A stretch of DNA of 60,056 nucleotides from Clostridia bacterium (GCA_017544665.1 JAFYDS010000052.1:1-60056), one strand, 5' to 3'; numbered from the stretch's first letter, positions 1 to 8,728 are shown. Notes: generated by a model not told the origin, from the sequence alone. Program-made: numbers and translations.

Positions 1-313
1 CCATCATACCGGGCATGGAAGCGCGGGCGCCGGAACGCACGGAGACCAGCAGCGGGTTCTCTTCGTCGCCGAACTTTTTGCCGGTGATTTCTTCCAGCTT
101 CGGAATCGTCGCCATGATTTCAGCCTGGATGTCGTCGTTGATCCGGCGGCCGTCCTCATAGTACTGGGTGCAGGCTTCGGTCGTGATCGTGAAGCCCTGG
201 GGAACGGGAAGACCGAGGTTGGTCATCTCGGCAAGGTTCGCGCCTTTGCCGCCGAGCAGTTCTCTCATGTCAGCGTTGCCCTCTTTGAACAAATAAACAA
301 ATTTTTTGCCCAT
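1..313 (-). CDS. ppdK: Pyruvate, phosphate dikinase, N-terminal part (runs off left edge)
   Basis: This is the first 104 codons of pyruvate, phosphate dikinase, the cytosolic enzyme that interconverts pyruvate, ATP and phosphate with PEP, AMP and pyrophosphate. The N-terminus starts [12 protein letters not shown] and carries [10 protein letters not shown] at about residues 22-31, the hallmark of the nucleotide-binding domain. It continues to [14 protein letters not shown], the conserved segment that ends the visible part. The start is ATG at 313-311, preceded on the minus strand by GGAGG with a suitable spacer. In anaerobic Firmicutes the enzyme works in PPi-linked glycolysis or gluconeogenesis. 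The catalytic His domain and the PEP domain lie outside the window. PEP synthase is the only close alternative, and the MGKKFVYLF start favours PPDK. Confidence 0.95.
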   Translation of the reverse strand, partial: MGKKFVYLFKEGNADMRELLGGKGANLAEMTNLGLPVPQGFTITTEACTQYYEDGRRINDDIQAEIMATIPKLEEITGKKFGDEENPLLVSVRSGARASMPGMM

Positions 314-383
314 CGGAATCATTCCTCCAAAAAAATAATTTGCACAATTTTTGCAAACGCAAAACCGCATTTGCAATCACTTG

Positions 384-412
384 ATTTTAACAAATTTACC
401 GCCGTTTGTCTA
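384..412 (-). promoter_or_regulatory. Predicted sigma-A promoter of ppdK
   Basis: On the minus strand TAGACA (407-412) is separated by exactly 17 nt from TAAAAT (384-389), with TGT directly before the -10. This leaves a leader of about 65 nt before the ppdK start. The leader contains a 26-nt imperfect palindrome at 351-376 (TTGCAAA ... TTTGCAA), which could be an operator or a leader hairpin. Confidence 0.6.
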
Positions 413-522
413 TTTATTTTTTAGATATAGATTGGTCGATTATTCACTTTTTTTTGTAAGTTTTCACAACAGGGATTCCGGCGTGTAAAAAAAACGCGCA
501 GTTTTCCGATTTATTTTCCGTT

Positions 523-551
523 TTGGGTAGAAATTTATGCGGGAGTATGCT
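523..551 (+). promoter_or_regulatory. Candidate promoter for the lipoprotein/ABC gene run
   Basis: TTGGGT and TATGCT are separated by 17 nt. An overlapping TATGAT at 551-556 is an alternative -10. The leader to the ATG at 668 would be about 110 nt. The match to consensus is only moderate. Confidence 0.35.
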
Positions 552-667
552 ATGATAGAGTGAATAGTTTCCGCTTTTATTTAAAGTAGAATCAAAGAAC
601 TGTAAATATAATATTATACTTGAAGTTATCTTTTCCATCTTTCAGCATGATTTCGGAGGATCCCGAT

Positions 668-1303
668 ATGAAACGAGTCATCGCCCTGAGCCTTTGTCTG
701 CTCCTGCTCGCGCTCTTCGCCGCCTGCGGCAAAGGAGGCGACCCGTCCGTCACGGACGATACGTTTTATGAGACGCCCGTCACGAACCCCGCCTTTACCG
801 AAACGGGCACGTTCACGTTCCCGAAGGACACCGTAACGATCAAGGTGCCGCTCGCCTTTTTGAAGCAGGAGGAGAAAGCCAATCTCGCCGCCTACGCCGA
901 CGCCCACAGCTTTTATTCCGCCGAGGCGGACGAAAAGAAGGGCATCGTCACATTCAAGATGAGCGACCTCACCCACCGGCTGCTGCTGACGCGCGTCGGA
1001 ATGGACGTGATTGAGGCGCTGTACGGCTGTCTGGACGACGGCACGTTCCCGTACTTCAAGGGAATTGAAAACTATGACAGCGCCGGCTTCGCGGAGCTGA
1101 TCATCCTCGTGGACGGCTACGCCTATATGTCTGACCCCGACGCGGACACGCTGCCCTATACGCTGGCGCAGACCTGCATGGTCTATCAGGGCTTCACCGA
1201 AGAAACAAAATACCGCTGCCGCGTGCTGGTCAAGGACGAAGCGACCGGCGGGCTGGTCAAGGACGAAACATACACGCAATCGAACAAAGATTTCAAGCAG
1301 TAA
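668..1303 (+). CDS. Secreted lipoprotein of unknown function
   Basis: A 211-residue lipoprotein precursor. The start is ATG at 668, preceded by CGGAGGA at good spacing. An in-frame ATG at 620 has no ribosome binding site and would bury the signal peptide. Residues 1-20 are MKR followed by a Leu-rich core ending in LFAAC, a type II lipobox, so Cys20 should be lipidated and the protein anchored outside the membrane. The mature part begins with a Thr/Pro-rich linker, followed by a compact acidic domain with a Leu-rich helix (TFKMSDLTHRLLLTRVGMDV). I recognise no family. It sits just upstream of an ABC ATPase/FtsX-type permease pair and could be an accessory component of that system, but this rests only on position. 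Confidence 0.8.
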   Translation: MKRVIALSLCLLLLALFAACGKGGDPSVTDDTFYETPVTNPAFTETGTFTFPKDTVTIKVPLAFLKQEEKANLAAYADAHSFYSAEADEKKGIVTFKMSDLTHRLLLTRVGMDVIEALYGCLDDGTFPYFKGIENYDSAGFAELIILVDGYAYMSDPDADTLPYTLAQTCMVYQGFTEETKYRCRVLVKDEATGGLVKDETYTQSNKDFKQ

Positions 1304-1317
1304 AGGAGACAAATGAT

Positions 1318-1386
1318 ATGCAAATGACCATGCGCCGGTCCGGCGACGGGATAAGTTGTAATAAAGTGAAGGGGGAAGTCCATTGA
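1318..1386 (+). CDS. Possible 22-aa upstream mini-ORF overlapping the ABC ATPase start
   Basis: A 23-codon frame (including stop) starts at ATG 1318, preceded by AAAGGAGAC at canonical spacing. It ends in TGA at 1384-1386, so its stop overlaps the TTG start codon (1383-1385) of the downstream ATPase. The peptide begins MQMTMRRSGDG and is basic, with no membrane segment. The arrangement looks like translational coupling: the strong ribosome binding site belongs to the mini-ORF, and the ATPase has its own AGGGGGAA and a weak TTG start. It could instead be a chance frame in a 79-bp spacer. No homologue is known to me. Confidence 0.35.
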   Translation: MQMTMRRSGDGISCNKVKGEVH

Positions 1387-2084
1387 GTTTCATCGAATTT
1401 GAATCAGTCTATAAGCGCTACACCGCGGGCGAGATCGTGATCCCCGCCGTGGACGGCGTCAGTTTCCAGATCGAAGAGGGCGAATTCTGTCTGATCGTCG
1501 GCGCGAGCGGCGCCGGTAAATCCACCGTGCTGAACATGCTCGGCGGTATGGACAGCTGCGACGACGGCAAGATCCGCGTCGCGGGCCGTCTGATCAACAA
1601 CCTGTCGAAAAACGAGCTGATTAACTACCGCCGCTATGACGTCGGCTTCGTCTTCCAGTTCTACAACCTTGTGCCGAACCTGACGGCGCTCGAGAACGTC
1701 GAACTGGCGAGCCAGATCAGTAAAAAGGCGCTCAATCCGCGCAAGGTGCTCGAAAAGGTCGGTCTGCGCGAACGTATGGACAACTTCCCCTCGCAGCTTT
1801 CCGGCGGCGAACAGCAGCGCGTTTCCATCGCGCGCGCGCTCGCCAAGAACCCGAAATTGCTGCTTTGCGACGAACCGACCGGCGCGCTCGACTACCGCAC
1901 CGGCAAACAGATCCTGCGATTGCTGCAGCGCACCTGCCGCGAAACGGGCACGACCGTCGTCGTCATCACCCATAACCAGGCGCTTGCCGGCATGGCGGAC
2001 CGCATCATCACCATGCGTTCCGGCCGCGTCATCCAGATCGCGGTCAACGATCATCCGGTTTCGGTCGATATGCTCGAGTGGTAA
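1383..2084 (+). CDS. ABC transporter ATP-binding protein (MacB/LolD-type)
   Basis: A 233-residue ATPase that powers the large permease next to it. It carries Walker A GASGAGKS (about 40-47), the Q-loop FQF (about 91-93), signature LSGGEQQR (about 139-146), Walker [13 protein letters not shown] (about 159-170) and the switch His in VVITHN. The spacing and the PTGALD sequence are typical of the MacB/LolD/FtsE group, whose permeases are FtsX-like and do mechanical work on lipids, peptides or proteins rather than classical substrate transport. The start is TTG at 1383 after GAAGGGGGAAG. The next start codon (2095) follows 10 nt after the stop, so the two genes are certainly one operon. Confidence 0.93.
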   Translation: MSFIEFESVYKRYTAGEIVIPAVDGVSFQIEEGEFCLIVGASGAGKSTVLNMLGGMDSCDDGKIRVAGRLINNLSKNELINYRRYDVGFVFQFYNLVPNLTALENVELASQISKKALNPRKVLEKVGLRERMDNFPSQLSGGEQQRVSIARALAKNPKLLLCDEPTGALDYRTGKQILRLLQRTCRETGTTVVVITHNQALAGMADRIITMRSGRVIQIAVNDHPVSVDMLEW

Positions 2085-2094
2085 GGAGAACATC

Positions 2095-5000
2095 ATGAAC
2101 AAAGCGCTAATGAAAGATACGCTGCGCACGATCGACCGCACGAAATCGCGCTTTATTTCGTTGGTGGCCATCGTGGCGCTCGGCGTCAGTTTCTTTGCCG
2201 GCATCCACGCCACGGCCCCGGATATGCGCGACACGGTGCGCCAGTATTATCTGGACACCAACGCGATGGATCTGCAGATCATTTCCACCGCCGGTCTGAC
2301 CGACGACGACGTGCGCGTCATCGCCGGCATTCAGGGTGTGGAACATGTCAGCGGCGAAAAATTTGTGGACGGCGTGCTGCGCGTCAACGGCGAAAAGGTC
2401 AGCGAGCTGGACGGTTCGGAGCTGACCGTGCGCGCCTATGGGCTGGACATTGAAAAAGCGGCCAACGCCGAAGCGGGTGTGGACGACCGCACCTTCCTCA
2501 ACCGCCCGCAGCTGCTGGAGGGCAACTGGCCCACCCAGGCGAACCAGTGTCTGGTGGACGCCAGCAACCTTTCCACCCCCAAGGAGTTCCAGATCGGCGC
2601 GGTCGTGTCGATCGAGGGTGCGGGCACCGATATCGACGGCACGCTGCGCAACAAGGAGTTCGCCATCACCGGCATCATCCGCACACCGCTGTATATCAAC
2701 TTTGAACGCGGCAACACCCAGATCGGCACCGGCAAGCTCGGCACCTTCATCTACGTTCCGCAGGAAAACTTCAAGACCGACTATTACAGCAGCCTTTCCA
2801 TCAAGCTGCAGGGCACCGACACGCTGGATCCGTATTCCGATGAATACGAAGCCTATATTGCCCCTTACGTGCAATACATCAGCTCCATTTCTCAGGATTG
2901 TCTGGCGCCGCGCGTGACCAAGCTGCGCGCGCAGTACACGAGCGAAGTGGAGAAGGGCGACCGCGATTATGCTGCCGCCAAGCAGCAGACCGACACAAAA
3001 ATTCAGGAAGCCGAAAAGCAGGTTGCAACGGTGCTGGATATGGCGGAAAACGGCGACGCCAAACTGGCGGAGTTCAAGCGTCAGTATAACGAAAAAGCCG
3101 CCGAGGCCAACCAGAAGATCGGCCAAAGCAAGGTGGAGCATTCCACCCAGTACGCCGCCTATGAGCAAAAGCGCGCGGAATACAACGCTGCCAAGGCGCA
3201 GGTGGACCGTTACGCCAACGCCGAAACCGAGCTCAAAACCGCCCAGACGGAATACAACGTGGCCAACACGCAGGTCACCACGCTGATGACCACGGTCAAC
3301 TATCTGGAAAACCTGATCGGCACCACCCGCGGCGCGATTTCAAACCTTGATTCCACCCAACGCACGCAGGTCAGCGACATCATCAACCGCTTTGAACAGT
3401 CGGGGCTTGTCGGCGTTGAGGTAGATAATATCATCAGCTCCATCAACTCCCTGACCGCCGTGGGCACGGCGGAAGAGATGGCGGCCTATCTGGAACCGCA
3501 GCTGCAGACGCTGGAGCTGCAGCTGGCCAACACCCGCCGCGAGCTGACCGACACCAAGGCCGTGCTGGCCGCCAAAAAGGTGGAGCTGGACAACGCCAAG
3601 GTGATGGTGGAGCAGCTCAAGGGCACCCGCGAGCAGCTTGCCGCGGCGGAAGAACAACTGAACGCCGCCGAAAAGCAGCTGACCGGCGCCAACTATGACA
3701 TTCAGTTCGGTGAACTGGAGGTTCTTTCTCAGCTGACCGACGCCAAAAACCAGATCACCAACTATGAAACGAACCTGCAGATCGCAAAATCAAAAGCCCC
3801 CACCATCAAAGAGGAATTTGAGCAGCAAAAGGCCGAAGCTTACAGCAAGCTGCAGTCTGCCAAAGACAAGCTGGACGCGGCCAAGTCGTTCCTGCTGGGG
3901 CTCGACACCGCCAAATGGTATGTCAACGACCGCAACGAAGCGCTCAAGGGCTTCATGGAATACGGCGAGACCGCAGACCGCACCGCTGCCATCGCCATCA
4001 TCTTCCCCTGGTTCTTCTTCCTTGTTTCCACCCTTGTTTCGCTGAACACCATGACCCGCATGGTGGAAGATGAGCGCACCCAGCTCGGCACGCTGAAGGC
4101 TTTGGGCTTCTATAACAAGGAAATCATTTTCAAATACATTTTCTATGCGCTCACTGCCAGCGTCATCGGCGGCGTGGCCGGCTCGTTGCTCGGCTTCATC
4201 CTGTTCCCGCTGGCGATCACCACCGCATTCAACATCATGTTCGACGTGCCGGCGCTGGTTCTCAAATATCGCTTCACTTATGCGATTCCGGGCCTTGTAA
4301 TCTCCATCCTGTCCACGGTGATGGCAGCCAACGGCGCCAGCTACCGAAGCCTGAACTCGGTCGCCTCCGCGCTCATGCGTCCCAAGGCGCCCAAGGGCGG
4401 CAAGCGCGTTCTGCTGGAGCGGTTTCCCAAGCTCTGGGCCTCACTGAGCTTCACCTGGAAGGTCACCTGGCGCAACGTGTTCCGCAACAAAAAGCGGTTC
4501 ATCATGGCCGTGATCGGCGTGTTCGGCTGCACGGCGCTTCTGGTTGCCGGCTTCGGTCTGGACAAGAGCATCAAGGACACCCTGAATGGCCAGTTCACCG
4601 CCGAAGACAGCATTATCCGCTATGATATGCAGATCGTGACCAACGGCTCCTATGACACCACCGTCATGGAATGCGACGCGCTGAACTATGTGCGCAGCAG
4701 GCCGGAGATCGGCAACGCCAATCTGACCTATATGAAGGTGTTTGACACCACGAACAGCGAAGGCAAAACCAAGATGGAAACCTATCTCGTTGTGCCGGAA
4801 GACGCATCCATGCTGGAGCAATACATCTATCTGCGCGACGCTGAAACGGGCGAGCACCTCGAGGTGCCGGAGCACGGCTGCGTGATCACCAAAAAGATGG
4901 CTGTCAAGCTGAAGCTGGACGTCGGCGACACGATTATGATCAACATTGACGACGAAACGCAGATCCCCGTTCCCGTTGCCGCCATTTGTGAAAACTACAT

Positions 5001-5610
5001 CTTCCATTATCTGTATCTTTCCAAAGACGTCTATGCACGGGTGTTCAATGCGAACCCGCAATACAACTACATCACGGCAAGGCTGGCCTATGATCTGACG
5101 ACCGAGCAGAAAGACAATCTGGCAAAAGATCTGATGGCGGAATATTCCATCAGCGCCCTGGCCTATCAGGAAGACATTCAGTCTTCGTTCGACACGCTGT
5201 TTGATGCGCTCGGCTATATCGTGGTCGTTCTGGTTGTTTCCGCCGGTCTGCTGTCGCTGATCGTGCTGTATAACCTGTCAAGCATCAATATCCACGAACG
5301 GATCAAGGAGATCGCCACGATCAAGGTGCTCGGCTTCAACGACAAAGAGGTCGCAACCTACATCTTCCGCGAAAACATCCTGCTCGGGGTCTTCGGCACC
5401 ATCTTCGGTCTGCTCGGCGGCATCGGCCTGCACCGCATCGTGATCCTTGTGGGTGAAGTCGATCTGATCCGCTTCGGCCGCGACGCCGGCATTATGGCCT
5501 TTGTCTGGGCCACGGTGCTCTCTATGGGCTTCACCATGCTGGTCAACCTGATCCTGATGCGCAACCTGCGCAAGGTGGATATGGTTGAATCGCTCAAATC
5601 CATTGAATAA
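2095..5610 (+). CDS. Large FtsX-family ABC permease with extracytoplasmic coiled coil
   Basis: A 1,171-residue membrane protein, the permease partner of the upstream ATPase. ATG 2095 follows AAGGAGAACATC; the frame stays open upstream into the ATPase gene, but only as an overlap. Order: transmembrane helix 1 (about 19-37); an extracytoplasmic MacB-like domain (about 40-285); a long Gln/Glu/Ala/Lys heptad-rich coiled coil (about 287-600); a first FtsX helical bundle (about 630-765) with the stretch FPWFFFLVSTLVSLNTM; a second extracytoplasmic domain opening with a helix at about 801-823 (MAVIGVFGCTALLVAG); and a C-terminal FtsX bundle (about 1039-1171). Such permeases are usually 400-1,000 residues, so this is at the long end because of the coiled coil. 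The substrate cannot be read from sequence; peptide or lipid efflux or cell-wall signalling are possibilities. Confidence 0.9.
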   Translation: MNKALMKDTLRTIDRTKSRFISLVAIVALGVSFFAGIHATAPDMRDTVRQYYLDTNAMDLQIISTAGLTDDDVRVIAGIQGVEHVSGEKFVDGVLRVNGEKVSELDGSELTVRAYGLDIEKAANAEAGVDDRTFLNRPQLLEGNWPTQANQCLVDASNLSTPKEFQIGAVVSIEGAGTDIDGTLRNKEFAITGIIRTPLYINFERGNTQIGTGKLGTFIYVPQENFKTDYYSSLSIKLQGTDTLDPYSDEYEAYIAPYVQYISSISQDCLAPRVTKLRAQYTSEVEKGDRDYAAAKQQTDTKIQEAEKQVATVLDMAENGDAKLAEFKRQYNEKAAEANQKIGQSKVEHSTQYAAYEQKRAEYNAAKAQVDRYANAETELKTAQTEYNVANTQVTTLMTTVNYLENLIGTTRGAISNLDSTQRTQVSDIINRFEQSGLVGVEVDNIISSINSLTAVGTAEEMAAYLEPQLQTLELQLANTRRELTDTKAVLAAKKVELDNAKVMVEQLKGTREQLAAAEEQLNAAEKQLTGANYDIQFGELEVLSQLTDAKNQITNYETNLQIAKSKAPTIKEEFEQQKAEAYSKLQSAKDKLDAAKSFLLGLDTAKWYVNDRNEALKGFMEYGETADRTAAIAIIFPWFFFLVSTLVSLNTMTRMVEDERTQLGTLKALGFYNKEIIFKYIFYALTASVIGGVAGSLLGFILFPLAITTAFNIMFDVPALVLKYRFTYAIPGLVISILSTVMAANGASYRSLNSVASALMRPKAPKGGKRVLLERFPKLWASLSFTWKVTWRNVFRNKKRFIMAVIGVFGCTALLVAGFGLDKSIKDTLNGQFTAEDSIIRYDMQIVTNGSYDTTVMECDALNYVRSRPEIGNANLTYMKVFDTTNSEGKTKMETYLVVPEDASMLEQYIYLRDAETGEHLEVPEHGCVITKKMAVKLKLDVGDTIMINIDDETQIPVPVAAICENYIFHYLYLSKDVYARVFNANPQYNYITARLAYDLTTEQKDNLAKDLMAEYSISALAYQEDIQSSFDTLFDALGYIVVVLVVSAGLLSLIVLYNLSSINIHERIKEIATIKVLGFNDKEVATYIFRENILLGVFGTIFGLLGGIGLHRIVILVGEVDLIRFGRDAGIMAFVWATVLSMGFTMLVNLILMRNLRKVDMVESLKSIE

Positions 5611-5622
5611 AGAGGTACCCTT

Positions 5623-6465
5623 ATGCTTGTCAATATGAAAGATCTGCTGCGCGACGCGCAGAAAGGCGGCTATGCCGTCGGCTCGTTCAGCGTTGCCAAC
5701 ATGGAAATGGTGCGCGGCGTGATCGCCGCCGCCGAAGAGGCGAAAGCGCCCATCATCCTGCAGATCGCCGAGGTGCGGCTGAACCACTCCCCGCTCGCCC
5801 TCATCGGGCCGTTGATGGTCGCCGCAGCGAAAGAGGCGAAGGTGCCCGTCGCGGTGCACCTCGACCACGGCACGACCCTCGGCTGTATCGGGCAGGCGCT
5901 CGACCTCGGCTTCACGTCCGTGATGTTCGACGGGTCGCATCTGCCGCTCGAAGAGAATATCCGCATCACGAAGGAAGTCGTCGCTATGGCGAAGCCCTTC
6001 GGCGCGGCGGTCGAAGCCGAGATCGGCTGCGTCGGCGGGAGCGAGGACGGCAGCGAGGATATCGCCATGCGCTGCACCGACCCGAAGCAGGCAGAGCGCT
6101 TTGCCGCGGAAACGGGCGTGGACGCGCTGGCGGTCGCCATCGGCAACGCCCACGGCAACTACAAGGACACGCCGCATCTGCGCTTCGATATTCTTGAAGC
6201 GATCCGCGACTGCACGAACATTCCGCTCGTGCTGCACGGCGGCACGGGAATCTTGCCCGAGGAGTTCGTCCGCTGCTACAAGACCGGCATCAAAAAAATC
6301 AACATCGCCACCGCCACCTTCGACGCGGTCGAACGCTCGGTACGCGAAAGCTACACCGCCGGCGCGATCAAAGGCTACTACGACCTGCACTGCGCTGAGA
6401 TCCGCGGCGCTTATGAAAACGCGAAGAAGCATATCGCGATCTTCGCCACGGGAGGCCACGCATGA
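5623..6465 (+). CDS. iolJ: Class II ketose-bisphosphate aldolase, probably IolJ
   Basis: A 280-residue zinc-dependent class II aldolase. Catalytic and metal residues are visible: Asp81/His82 in HLDHGTT, Glu133 in EAEIG, His177 in NAHGNY and His205 in LHGGTG. The phosphate-binding segment reads KINIATA, as in GatY/KbaY/IolJ, rather than the NxDT of fructose-bisphosphate aldolase. Since an IolC-like kinase is two genes downstream, the best fit is 6-phospho-5-dehydro-2-deoxy-D-gluconate aldolase of inositol breakdown, giving dihydroxyacetone phosphate and malonate semialdehyde. It begins 12 nt after the permease gene and its stop overlaps the start of the next gene (ATGA), so the three following genes are translationally coupled. 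Tagatose- or fructose-bisphosphate aldolase activity remains possible. Confidence 0.8.
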   Translation: MLVNMKDLLRDAQKGGYAVGSFSVANMEMVRGVIAAAEEAKAPIILQIAEVRLNHSPLALIGPLMVAAAKEAKVPVAVHLDHGTTLGCIGQALDLGFTSVMFDGSHLPLEENIRITKEVVAMAKPFGAAVEAEIGCVGGSEDGSEDIAMRCTDPKQAERFAAETGVDALAVAIGNAHGNYKDTPHLRFDILEAIRDCTNIPLVLHGGTGILPEEFVRCYKTGIKKINIATATFDAVERSVRESYTAGAIKGYYDLHCAEIRGAYENAKKHIAIFATGGHA

Positions 6466-7643
6466 AACGTACGAAACAGGCGCTCGCCTTCTGTCTGAGC
6501 CTGCTGCTCCTGGCGGTCTGCGCGGTGTCCGGCTTTGCCGCGGACGATGCGTCCGCGCTGCGCTTTTGCGACGACGGGACGTTCACGATTTTGCACCTGA
6601 CCGACACGCAGGACGACCAGTACCCCGCGCACGAGCTGAAACCCTTCCTTGAAAAAGCGATCGAGACGGCAAAGCCCGATCTGATCGTCTTCACCGGCGA
6701 TCTCGTGGAAGATACCCGCCCGGGCGATTTCAAGGATGATTTCGGGATCTGGGAGGGCGTTTCCGTCCTCGGGAACCCGGACAAGACCATGAAAAACGCG
6801 TTCACCGCGGCGGACTATGTGCTGTCGATCTTCGAAAACAGCGGCGTCCCCTTCGCGCTGACGCAGGGCAACAACGATTACAAGGTCAACGTCTATAACG
6901 CCGAATGGGAGCTGTTCTACAAGAACTACGCCCATTGTCTCGTGAACGACATGAGCGAGTTCTCCGACGGGATCGACTACCGGCTGCCCGTTTACGGCAG
7001 CGACGGCAGCGTGAAGCTGAACCTCTACTGTCTGGACAGCGGCAGAGCTGAAATCGACGACGCCTCACTCGACTGGTACAAAGCGGACAGCGACGCGCAG
7101 AAAGCGGCGAACGGCAGGACTGTCCCCGCCTTCGTGTTCCAGCACATCCCCGTGGACGAAGTCAGCCGCCTGTTCACCCCCTGCGACGCCAAGGATCCCG
7201 ACGGCGTGCTGGTCGCGGACTTCGGCGCCTTCCGGTACTATAAGCTCGCCGACACGGCGCACGGCTGTTTCAACACCGTCTATCACAGCGAGACCGGCGG
7301 CAGCAAGGAATTCGCCGCGTGGAAGCAGCAGGGTGACGTGATCGCCGCCTTCTTCGGCCACACGCATCAGGACGGCATCACCGGCACCTATGACGGCATT
7401 GAGCTGAATATCACCTACGGCTGCGAGTTCGCGAAAGACGGTCCCTACGGGATGCGCGTCATCACGCTGCACGAAGACGACGTGACACAGTATGACAACC
7501 AGTCGTATACCTACACGGACGGCGCGTTTGCCGCCGATCCGGATCAGCAAGCGGCAAAAACGCTGTTGCAAAAGATCTCCATGTTCTTCAGCAGCTTGTT
7601 TTATGTGATAAAAACTATGATCAGAAAGGTTGTTTCTCTATGA
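6462..7643 (+). CDS. Secreted calcineurin-like metallophosphoesterase
   Basis: A 393-residue exported phosphoesterase. Residues 1-25 form a signal peptide (MKRTKQ, hydrophobic core, GFAADD). The binuclear metal site motifs appear in order: HLTDTQDD (about 44-51), FTGDLVED (about 78-85), QGNND (about 134-138), QHIPVDE (about 227-233) and FFGHTHQDG (about 302-310). The C-terminus is a hydrophobic to amphipathic basic tail (LLQKISMFFSSLFYVIK) that could hold the enzyme at the membrane. Its start overlaps iolJ and its stop overlaps iolC, both as ATGA, so it is made in step with two inositol-catabolic enzymes. That context suggests it might dephosphorylate an inositol phosphate or phosphodiester outside the cell. 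This is inference; the family is substrate-diverse. Confidence 0.85.
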   Translation: MKRTKQALAFCLSLLLLAVCAVSGFAADDASALRFCDDGTFTILHLTDTQDDQYPAHELKPFLEKAIETAKPDLIVFTGDLVEDTRPGDFKDDFGIWEGVSVLGNPDKTMKNAFTAADYVLSIFENSGVPFALTQGNNDYKVNVYNAEWELFYKNYAHCLVNDMSEFSDGIDYRLPVYGSDGSVKLNLYCLDSGRAEIDDASLDWYKADSDAQKAANGRTVPAFVFQHIPVDEVSRLFTPCDAKDPDGVLVADFGAFRYYKLADTAHGCFNTVYHSETGGSKEFAAWKQQGDVIAAFFGHTHQDGITGTYDGIELNITYGCEFAKDGPYGMRVITLHEDDVTQYDNQSYTYTDGAFAADPDQQAAKTLLQKISMFFSSLFYVIKTMIRKVVSL

Positions 7644-8656
7644 AGTACATTGAATTTGACCAAAGCAAACCGCTCGACGTCATCCCCATCGGCCGTGTGG
7701 CCATCGACTTCAACCCCACCGACATGAACCGTCCGCTCGCGGAAAGCTGCAACTTCCAAAAGTATGTCGGCGGCTCCCCCGCCAACATCGCGGTCGGTCT
7801 GGCGAGACTGGGCAAAAAGGTCGGCTTCATCGGCAAGGTCAGCGACGACCAGCACGGCGACTATGTCGTGGATTATTTCAAGAAGGACGGCATCGACACG
7901 TCCAACATCTTCCGCGCGCAGAACGGCGAAAAGATCGGTCTGACCTTCACCGAGATCAAGAGCCCGACAGAGAGCAGCATTCTGATGTACCGCGACGGCG
8001 TCGCCGATCTGATGCTCCACCCGAGCGAAGTCAGCGAGGACTATATCAAGTCCGCCAAAGCGATCGTGATCTCCGGCACCGCGCTGTCGCAGTCGCCTTC
8101 CCGTGAAGCCGCGCTCAAGGCGATGATGCTCGCGAAAAAGAACAACGTCGTGATCATCTTTGATATCGACTACCGCGCCTACACCTGGAAGAACGCGGAC
8201 GAAATCTCGATCTACTATTCGATGGTCGCGCGCAACGCCGACGTCATTCTCGGCTCGCGCGAGGAGTACGACCTGACCGAGGCGATCACCGGCGTTTGCA
8301 AGACGGACGAAGAGAGCGCCGCGCTGTGGCAGTCCTACGGCGCGAAGATCGTGATCATCAAACACGGCAAGAAAGGCTCCACCGCCTATACCAACGACGG
8401 CAAGAGCTATTCGATCAAGCCCTTCCCCGTCAAGACGATGAAAGGCTTCGGCGGCGGCGACGGCTACGCCTCCGCGTTCATCCGCTGCCTGCTCGACGGC
8501 TGGGAGATCATTGACGCGCTGGAGTTCGGGACGGCGAGCGCCTCGATGCTCGTTTCCGCCCACAGCTGCTCCGCCGCGATGCCGACCGTGGAACAGGTCG
8601 AAGCGTTTATCAAAGAAGAAAAAGCGCTCTACGGCGAAATGGTCGCCCGCGTCTGA
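7640..8656 (+). CDS. iolC: PfkB-family sugar kinase, probable 5-dehydro-2-deoxygluconokinase
   Basis: A 338-residue ribokinase/PfkB-family kinase. The N-terminal VIPIGRVAIDFNP and GGSPANIAVGLARLGKKV patterns are those of IolC, with the PfkB signature 1 in GGSPANIAVGLARLG and the catalytic Asp in GFGGGDGYASAF near residue 275. The middle part (DIDYRAYTWKN, then NADVILGSREEYDLTE) also follows the IolC pattern. It phosphorylates 5-dehydro-2-deoxy-D-gluconate, producing the substrate of IolJ. The start ATG 7640 overlaps the previous stop. No other iol genes (iolG, iolE, iolD, iolB) are in the window, so the rest of the pathway must lie elsewhere, or this pair acts on a related sugar acid. Confidence 0.87.
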   Translation: MKYIEFDQSKPLDVIPIGRVAIDFNPTDMNRPLAESCNFQKYVGGSPANIAVGLARLGKKVGFIGKVSDDQHGDYVVDYFKKDGIDTSNIFRAQNGEKIGLTFTEIKSPTESSILMYRDGVADLMLHPSEVSEDYIKSAKAIVISGTALSQSPSREAALKAMMLAKKNNVVIIFDIDYRAYTWKNADEISIYYSMVARNADVILGSREEYDLTEAITGVCKTDEESAALWQSYGAKIVIIKHGKKGSTAYTNDGKSYSIKPFPVKTMKGFGGGDGYASAFIRCLLDGWEIIDALEFGTASASMLVSAHSCSAAMPTVEQVEAFIKEEKALYGEMVARV

Positions 8657-8696
8657 TCAAAAAAAGCGGCGTTTTCCGCAAAATATTCACAAAATG

Positions 8697-8728
8697 TTCA
8701 CATATATGCAGAATACGTCCGCTATAAT
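8697..8728 (+). promoter_or_regulatory. Candidate promoter of the 36-aa peptide gene
   Basis: A perfect TATAAT lies at 8723-8728, 35 nt before the peptide start. The -35 is poor: TTCACA at 8697-8702 would need a 20-nt spacer. Recognition may depend on another factor or the site may be weak. Confidence 0.4.

Larger units (their letters stand above)
314..667. other. Divergent AT-rich intergenic region
   Basis: This 354-bp non-coding stretch lies between the divergent ppdK and lipoprotein genes. It holds the ppdK promoter and the palindromic leader. On the plus strand there is a weaker candidate promoter, TTGGGT (523-528), 17 nt, TATGCT (546-551). A 64-codon frame on the minus strand (444-638) has no ribosome binding site and coding-unlike composition, so it was not called. 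Confidence 0.5.

Noticed and set aside
444..638. A 64-codon minus-strand frame in the ppdK upstream region
   Set aside because: No ribosome binding site, low-complexity AT-rich sequence, and it overlaps the likely plus-strand promoter.
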